Assembly: GCA_006538405.1 (NCBI GenBank)
Contig: BJKQ01000001.1
Span: 1,550,001-1,614,000, forward strand
Reading direction: 5' to 3'
DNA from: Hansfordia pulvinata
Taxonomy: Eukaryota; Ascomycota; Sordariomycetes; Xylariales
DNA length: 64,000 bases
Positions 58,022 to 64,000 of this stretch are shown piece by piece. Every line of letters begins with the position of its first letter. Position 1 is the stretch's first letter. Made by a program: the position numbers and the translations under genes. The notes beneath the pieces were generated by a model. That model was not told the origin of the DNA. It saw only the letters and a program-made list of their open reading frames with translations, and searched no databases.

Positions 58022-58039
58022 GTCAAGAAGAAAACAAAG
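56872..58039. other. Upstream region of the U2AF gene
   Basis: Holds two overlapping minus-orientation TACGAGTAC copies (57459-57473) next to GGTAGGTA, and a (CA)44 tract just before the U2AF start. The open frame through the CA repeat (His-Thr) is not considered coding. Confidence 0.65.
57931..58018 (+). repeat. (CA)44 dinucleotide repeat 21 bp before the U2AF start codon
   Basis: 88 bp of perfect CA repeat in the 5' leader or a leader intron. It ends in CACAG, so it looks like a 3' splice-site configuration with CAG at 58017-58019. Confidence 0.97.
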
Positions 58040-58675
58040 ATGGCCAACTTCCTCGCGTCCATCTTCGGGACGGAGCAGGACAAGGTCAACTGCTCCTTCT
58101 ACTACAAGATCGGCGCCTGCCGGCACGGCGACCGCTGCTCGCGCAAGCACGTCAAGCCCTCGTACTCGCAGACGATCCTGCTGCCGTCGATGTACCAGAA
58201 CCCGGCGCACGACCCCAAGAACAGCCACCGCCTGACGGCCGAGCAGTGCGCCAACCACTTCGAGGCCTTCTACGAGGACCTGTGGTGCGAGTTCTGCCGC
58301 TACGGCGAGCTCGAGGAGCTCGTCGTCTGCGACAACACCAACGACCACCTCATCGGCAACGTCTACGCCCGCTTCAAGTACGAGGACTCGGCCCAGCAGG
58401 CCTGCGACGCCCTCAACGGCCGCTGGTACGCGGGCAGGCCCGTCTACTGCGAGCTGAGCCCCGTCACCGACTTCCGCGAGGCCTGCTGCCGCCTCAACTC
58501 GGGCGAGGGCTGCGCCCGCGGCGGCTTCTGCAACTTCATCCACCGCAAGAACCCCTCCCCCGAGCTCGAGTCCGACCTCTCTCTCAGCACCAAGAAGTGG
58601 CTCAAGCAGCGCGGCCGCGACGACAAGAGCGTCAGCCGGAGTCCCAGCCCCGAGCCCACCCGCAAGCGCTACTGA
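58040..58675 (+). CDS. Splicing factor U2AF small subunit (U2AF35/U2AF23)
   Basis: Recognises the 3' splice-site AG together with the large U2AF subunit during early spliceosome assembly in the nucleus. The intron-free CDS is 211 residues, typical of fungal U2AF23. It starts MANFLASIFGTEQDKVNCSFYYKIGAC. The first CCCH zinc finger lies at residues 18-37, the UHM/RRM domain at about 45-145 with the acidic and aromatic features of the family (FEAFYEDLWCEF, GNVYARFKYED, GRWYAGRPVYCELSPV), and the second CCCH finger at about 148-173 (CCRLNSGEGCARGGFCNFIH). It ends with a short RS-like tail (SVSRSPSPEP). The start is the only ATG that gives the conserved N-terminus. The frame is intact. Confidence 0.97.
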   Translation: MANFLASIFGTEQDKVNCSFYYKIGACRHGDRCSRKHVKPSYSQTILLPSMYQNPAHDPKNSHRLTAEQCANHFEAFYEDLWCEFCRYGELEELVVCDNTNDHLIGNVYARFKYEDSAQQACDALNGRWYAGRPVYCELSPVTDFREACCRLNSGEGCARGGFCNFIHRKNPSPELESDLSLSTKKWLKQRGRDDKSVSRSPSPEPTRKRY

Positions 58676-60210
58676 GGATTCCATTTTTTCCCGGGGGGGA
58701 CGAGCGACAGCTGGACAGGCTGGACAGGCCTCCCTAGGTTGGTCCGGACGTCAGACTTATGTGCACCCCCATCACGGGCGCAGGGTCGAGGATGCTCGTT
58801 GCGCCATGTGGCCCGACTCACACGGGTCTGCCGAGGGACTTGGCAGAACCACCTGCAAATTGCAAAACATGAAAACTTCTGTTGACACACACAAATCGGC
58901 GTTTTACTGGAGGCGGCATCTGGAATTCCTTTTTTGGGGTCTTTTTTCTTCTTCTCCTTCCAAAATCTTCCCCATCTTCATATTTGTACTATTGCTCTTT
59001 GGCCCCTCCCCGGAAAGCGCTCGGCTGTGACGAGAGAGGAGAACGCGACACGGCGGAAGAAGTTGGAGAAGGGAGAGGGAGGGTGCTTGCCAAAGACTCC
59101 TTTGAGATGCCTGGCGACACGAAACGGGAGATTGGGGTTGACGGGCTATCTGGGGCGGAAAAGCGCGGCATACACCGCCACGAAGCCACGAGGTGGAAAT
59201 AGCGACACCACCTTTCCACATTCCGCGTCCTCTCTCGGGGAGAGGAGATACCTTGCTTCTGGGTACAACCTCGTGACTCAATATTGACCCTCTCCGCAGC
59301 GCCGGCAGCGCTCGAAACCCCCCCGTCTGCTGCCTGCTCAGCGCCTGCTGCCATCCGTGACAACAAGCCTTTCTTGAGACGCCGGAACCCAGGCCTTGGT
59401 TGGTGAAGCTTTAAAGCGGGCGTGGGTCGCGATAGCCTCACTCGCGCTCGGGCCTTGGGTCTTCTTTTTCTCTCTCTTCCCCCCTTAGCGGCCAGTCCGC
59501 GCATTCCTCGCGCGTCGCATCCTGCGCTGCCGCGAGGTGGACTGCGGCGCAAGTAGACGAGCCACTATACACGTGCGAGGAATGAGAGAGCAGGCACCCG
59601 GCATCACCTGGGAGATTAACTTGGGCTGTTCATAGCTTATGAATAATACGACGACAGTGTCAAAGAGCAGCATTACCCGTCTAACATGCTACTATATGAC
59701 TATTGAATCCTGTCTGTGCAAAATTGGTGCAGACATCCCGCATCTATTCAACAACAACTACGACCCTCACAATGCAGGCGCACCGTACGTACTGGACTTC
59801 CGGGTGGACGGAAGCGTCAATGGTCATCAAAGACGCTCAGGCCAGTGAAGGCTTGAGAGTGGTATGCGGTGCAGTGAGGCCGGCTCTTTTCGTGCAGGTT
59901 AATAAGATATCAGCGCGTTGCAATGCAAGCGAGCCCCGCCTTGTAAGTTGAACATTCGATTCATTGCCTCGTTAACTGTTGAATGATCGAAGCAAGCCCG
60001 GCGAGGAGTCCTGCCCGCCGCGTCTCGCCATGTTGGTATCTATCGAACTGTGATGAACAGCGCCGCATCCGGCCCTCGATGCCCCGTTTACCGTTCCTGA
60101 GTGGTTTTTCTGAATCTTTCAGTGGTGTATCTTCACCAAGCCGGGTTTTCATTCGTCGACTAATGATCCTGGCGATAGTAGGTTGCGACAGCCTTCTGAA
60201 AAGGCACCTT
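58676..60210. other. Convergent 3' intergenic region between U2AF and OSH genes
   Basis: No coding sequence recognised on either strand. The region is compositionally ordinary and presumably contains both 3' UTRs. Confidence 0.6.
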
Positions 60211-62331
60211 TCAGCTCTCAGCGTCGAAGAAGTTCTCGGTGCTGCTGGCGGCCGTCTTGGTACTCTTGGCGTCATCCTTCTCTGCCGGGAGCTTTTCCTT
60301 CAGGTCCTTGGAAAAGTCCATCAACGGCCCCTTGCCTGGTTCCTGTCCCGTAGACTTCAACATGGCCTCGACGTCGTTATTCGCAGGGTTCGTAGTCTCG
60401 GTTGGCGTGGTATCTTGAGAGCCTCCTTGGGTACTCTCTAGTGTCGTCGAGACCTTTCGCACCTGAGCGGCGTGTTCTACATCCTTCTCATTGTCCTCGG
60501 CCGCTGGCTTGCCCGCCGTAGGTGGGTGGCCCGCAGACTCCTGGGGCGATACGAACGGGGCGTCAGTCACCCTTTGACCCTTTAGTACAGGGTAAATGGA
60601 GAGAATTTGCTTGTCGGTCTCTTCGGGTGTTTCGGCATCACTGGTCTGGTCAGCAATTGAGTCCATTTTGAATGGCGGCGGGGAAGCTTGCATGTGCTTG
60701 TTGATGATCCACTCCAGATCCTCCAGATCTTCATCTAAGCTGTTCGAGCTGGGGTTCACCTCTCTGAACAGTCGTGGGTGCCACTGGACACCTTCAGACG
60801 CCCGCTTTGCCGCTTCGTCTCTCTGCATGTCCTCGATTTTTGTCTTCTCGTCGGTTGCCAGCTCATGGTTTCTCTCTTTGACGGCCTGTGCTGTTTTGCG
60901 CCATATCCGGATGGACTCGCGTTCGTCTTGTTCGTCGATCGGCCTCGTGCGTGGTTTCGAGGCCTTTTGCCTTTGCGCATTGAAGAACATTTCCTTCTGG
61001 CCAGTCTGCCCGGCGTGTCAGTAGTTGACAGGTGCACGATGGTCAGGGAAAAGGGGTTTGGCGCACTCTCAGATCCTTGATAAACATCTCGTCGCTCCAG
61101 AGCCCTGACAGTTCAAAGAGATGTTCACCGGTCTTGTCATTTTTGATGACCCCGCCGATGGCATTGTAGGTACCGCCAACCCAACCCTTGGTCTTGAATT
61201 CAATGTCTGCGGTCAACCGAGCTCGGGGCACCGCACAACACTTTGGTCACCCAGTTCGTATTTCATGTTTCCGAACAAGATGCCTCGCGCGTACATGTTG
61301 GGCTGTGTCAGCCAACTGGATTGGGGGGTTAGCGCCGGTCAGCAGTCTAGAGCTTGGATGCGGGACATCTGTGACGTACTATCTCTCGCCCTTCTTGGGA
61401 TCCTTCCCCCTGTTGGTGAGGGTGAGGACGGCCACGCCCTCCATAAGACTTGCGGCCGAATTACCAAGGAATTTGCTCTTGGGCTTCAGGGTGCCGTCTA
61501 TGCGGATATGGTGGTGAGGGGCGGCGTAAAAGTAGCTCGACTTGGGCGGGTGGTGGGAGGTCTGCTCGGAGATGTAGTAGGCGCGCGTGTCGTCAGGCAG
61601 ATCCCAGTAACAGGAGAAGACTTCGCCGAGGATAGGGTTGAGGGGCTTCTTGACGCCACTGGTGGAATGAACGGTCAGACAGGGCTGGCAGACAAGATGC
61701 GCGGCAGGACTTGGGGGCAGTGGACCTGGGGCGAAGCGAGGCTGACTTACGGAGGTCGGATGTGCCAGCCACTGAGGTAGAACTTTACGACGGAAACAAA
61801 GCGGTCCACGGGGTCCTGTGTATTGGGGATGTCCAGGAGCATCTCGGGGTGGCACATGAAGCTGTTGAAGGGAAGATCTCCTGTCAGCGAAGGCGCATCG
61901 TAAAAGGGGCGGGAGGGGGGCACGTAGAGGGTAGACGGACTTTGTGATGCGCTCGAGCATGCTGCGCGGCTCGAGAATGAAGGTGGGCAGAACTACGCGG
62001 CTCAAGTCGGCGCCGGGGCGCAGCTGGGAGATGATGTGCATGAGGACTGGACTGGCGGGTCAGCGCACGGGTGGCAGCAGGGGCGCGAGAAGCGCGGCGC
62101 GGCGCGACCTACCATTGCCCTGCTCCGAGTCGACGACGGTGCTGTCATCCTCAAACTCGTCGTTGCTACCGTTGGCAGACGACTTGTTGCCTGAGTAGCC
62201 GGGTCAGCGGGGGTCGAGCGAAAGGAAGAGTTGTCGTGGGGTGGGGTGGGGTTGGGAGGGAACTGACTGCCGACCGAATTTGTCCTGCGGCGGCGGCCGG
62301 TCAGGCCCGAGGTGATCCTGCCTCCGTGCAT
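60211..62331 (-). CDS. Oxysterol-binding protein homologue, Osh6/Osh7 type (one frame break)
   Basis: Lipid-transfer protein with an ORD domain; Osh6/7 relatives exchange phosphatidylserine and PI4P at ER-plasma membrane contacts. Seven exons (62331-62268, 62190-62113, 62046-61941, 61861-61751, 61658-61380, 61315-61067, 61005-60211) give about 560 residues. Conserved blocks are LMHIISQLRPGADLSRVVLPTF, ILEPRSMLERIT, KFYLSGWHIRP, GVKKPLNPILGE, the family fingerprint EQTSHHPP, FLGNSAASLMEG, MYARGILFGNMKYELGD, EFKTKGWVGGTYNAI and the C-terminal helix RIWRKTAQAVKERNHELATDEKTKIEDMQR. The last about 190 residues are an acidic, disordered extension absent from short Osh proteins. No PH or ankyrin domain is present. 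Exon 6 is one base short: RCPELG and TADIEFKTKG are in different frames at 61215-61216 (AA on plus). An alternative 44-nt intron there would delete conserved residues. Confidence 0.92.
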
Positions 62332-63724
62332 GGTGGCGGGGGCGGGGAATCTGGAGGCGCGTCGCAAAAGGGTGAAGGGTGTTGACGCGCGGCGACTGGA
62401 ACGGTGAGGGCGAGGGCGAGGCGAGAGCGAGAGTGACAGCGGAGACGGCGTCGCTGGGTAAAGGCGCGAAGTGGTGGTGGTGGTGGTGGTGGTGGTGGTG
62501 GTGAGTGGGTGGGATGGGAGGAGGGAAACGGGCAGAGGAGGTACTCAAAGTCGGTCAGCTGCTACTGCACGATGACCACCGACAGACGGCACCCGATGGG
62601 ACGGCCCCGAGAAAAGTGACTTATAATCAGGCTGGCTGCTAATGACTTTAGGAGGCAGGTACGGTAGGTAGACAACGGCCCAAGTCAAGGCAGCTGCGAC
62701 CAGCGGGGTGCGGGCTCGGGCGCGAGCGCGAGAGCGAGAGCGAGAGCAGGCAAGAGCAGCCCGTTGCAACAATACAATACCGGTGCGGGCTACACCTGTT
62801 AGGTGTGGTCATGCAGATGGCGGTTGATGAGAGGGAGGCAACCCGACGCCTCACCCAAGCTGTCCGCCGGTGGGGGCGAATCGAATCAGAGACAAAGTCG
62901 GACTCAAGTCATGGATGTCTGCCAGGCTCGGGGTGTTTCGTCTCTGCCCGGGTGTAAAATATCTTGGTCTCCTGTCCTGTTTTCTTGGTCCGTTTTTGGA
63001 TCTTGCCCCTTTGGTGTCTGGTGAAGAAAGTGATGATGCTAGAGGTGGCGATGCTTGTAGCCAGGGATTTTGGCTGACTGACCGGCAAAGACGGTCCGGG
63101 AGATGGTTTTGTAATTATAAGAGACGGCAACTTCAGCTGGGAGGGAGGTACTCTACTTCGCAAGTGACGACGCTTCGAGGGACGGATCGGCCTTTTTCAA
63201 GGTTCCCGGGCTGTCTGGTGGCTTGCTCTAGGCGAGCAAGAGAACATGGAGGGGTTCTGGCTTGGCTCTGGTTCGGCTTATTCTCTCTCCCCACCTTGAC
63301 GCAGCCTGGAGAGACTGCCGAGCGGGCGATGGTTACTTGCATGTATGTACGAGTACATAGAAGGCGCGGCGCAAATGCGCCTGCAGGAGCAGCAGCAGCC
63401 AGCCAGCCAGCCCATCGAAATCGGCATCGAAATTTGCTTCGTCTGCCCTATGGAGCTCGAGGGCCGGACCGGCGTAGTATGGATCCCACCTTGTTTTCGT
63501 CACCTTGGGTGGTATTAGTGGGATGCAAACCCCCCCTCACCTGGGCGAGAACCGTACTCGAAACCATCCATGATACCTGCGTACCGACCTGCACGTACGG
63601 TCAAACACGCACTTATTGCGGTATGGGGGCATGTACCTAGTGGCAGTATCGAGGAACGCGCGCCCGCTACTCCCCCTCGTAGCCCGTTACCTCTCCCGCT
63701 AGCCTTATCGATAGCGCCGCCCCC
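62332..63724. other. Upstream region of the OSH gene
   Basis: Contains a (GTG)n run at 62471-62502, GAGCGA-type repeats near 62720-62746 and one TACGAGTAC at 63348-63356. No coding sequence was recognised. Confidence 0.6.
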
Positions 63725-63816
63725 ATGACCTATGACCTCACTGCCTTGAACCCCGTGCAGCAGCCGCAGCAGGCTACCGCTGCTCCTCCTCCTCCTCCTC
63801 CGCCTCCGTATCCATC
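63725..63816 (+). CDS. Possible first exon of a gene running off the window
   Basis: ATG at 63725 opens MTYDLTALNPVQQPQQ, followed by Ala, Thr and eight prolines, and a canonical donor GTAAGC begins at 63817, where the unspliced frame would stop. Gln/Pro-rich short first exons are common in fungal regulatory proteins. No downstream exon could be confirmed in the remaining 180 bp, so this is tentative and the product is unknown. Confidence 0.3.
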
Positions 63817-64000
63817 GTAAGCCAGGCACACTGATGAATGCAACGTGAATACGGTCGATTGAATGGATCTCGCCGGCCCCATGGGTGACGGGTGGCTGTG
63901 GTGAAAGTCACACTCTAACACCTGCATGCGCTCTCTTACTTAATGGAATGTGCTCATTTCTCTTGTGTCCCGTACACGGATAGGCACCCGCGCGCAAAGT

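Noticed and set aside
57640..58737. ORFs through the CA repeat (His-Thr or Thr-His runs) overlapping U2AF
   Set aside because: The U2AF protein begins with its conserved N-terminus at 58040; upstream His-Thr translation is a repeat artefact.

Overview
The window is nuclear DNA from a filamentous ascomycete (Pezizomycotina). A GC-rich Sordariomycete is most likely, but this is an inference from gene content, short introns (about 50-240 bp, with GTAAGT-like donors and YAG acceptors), GC-rich third codon positions and long intergenic spacers. No bacterial operons, CRISPR arrays, rRNA or convincing tRNA were seen.

Fifteen protein genes can be modelled with confidence. In order they are: a Rossmann-fold NAD(P)-binding protein with a 25-residue polyglutamine tract (782-1912, +); a full-length ABCB multidrug transporter (3471-8024, -); glucose-6-phosphate dehydrogenase (11012-13313, -); ribosomal protein eL33 (16950-17792, +); a DUF2406 protein (28647-30090, +); the V-ATPase assembly factor Vma21 (31408-32146, -); a Fun30-type SNF2 remodeller (33326-36915, +); an aldo-keto reductase (37576-38847, +); a DUF3602/Par32-like protein (39855-40386, +); a secreted AA9 lytic polysaccharide monooxygenase (41193-42914, -); the vacuolar amino-acid effluxer Atg22 (48907-51112, +); a BAH-PHD chromatin protein (53151-54626, +); capping protein beta (55774-56871, +); the small U2AF subunit (58040-58675, +); and an Osh6/7-type oxysterol-binding protein (60211-62331, -). 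A possible first exon lies at the right edge (63725-63816, +). The genes are mostly housekeeping and do not form a pathway or secondary-metabolite cluster.

The gene-free parts are large: 8.0-11.0, 13.3-16.9, 17.8-28.6 and 42.9-48.9 kb. They carry microsatellites, long poly-G/poly-C runs, GGTA-type degenerate repeats and a striking recurrent 9-mer, TACGAGTAC. I count 20 exact copies on both strands, all outside the recognised coding exons, against about 0.5 expected by chance. This 9-mer is the best candidate for an undescribed element.

Two other patterns stand out. Six genes (ABC transporter, FUN30, aldo-keto reductase, ATG22 with two, BAH-PHD and OSH) are broken by single missing bases, seven in all. 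Every one is a deletion and nearly all sit in short G/C runs, which points to base-calling error rather than pseudogenes. Several genes also need very small exons to make a sensible protein: 6 nt in ATG22, 10 nt in eL33, and 17 and 21 nt in G6PD.
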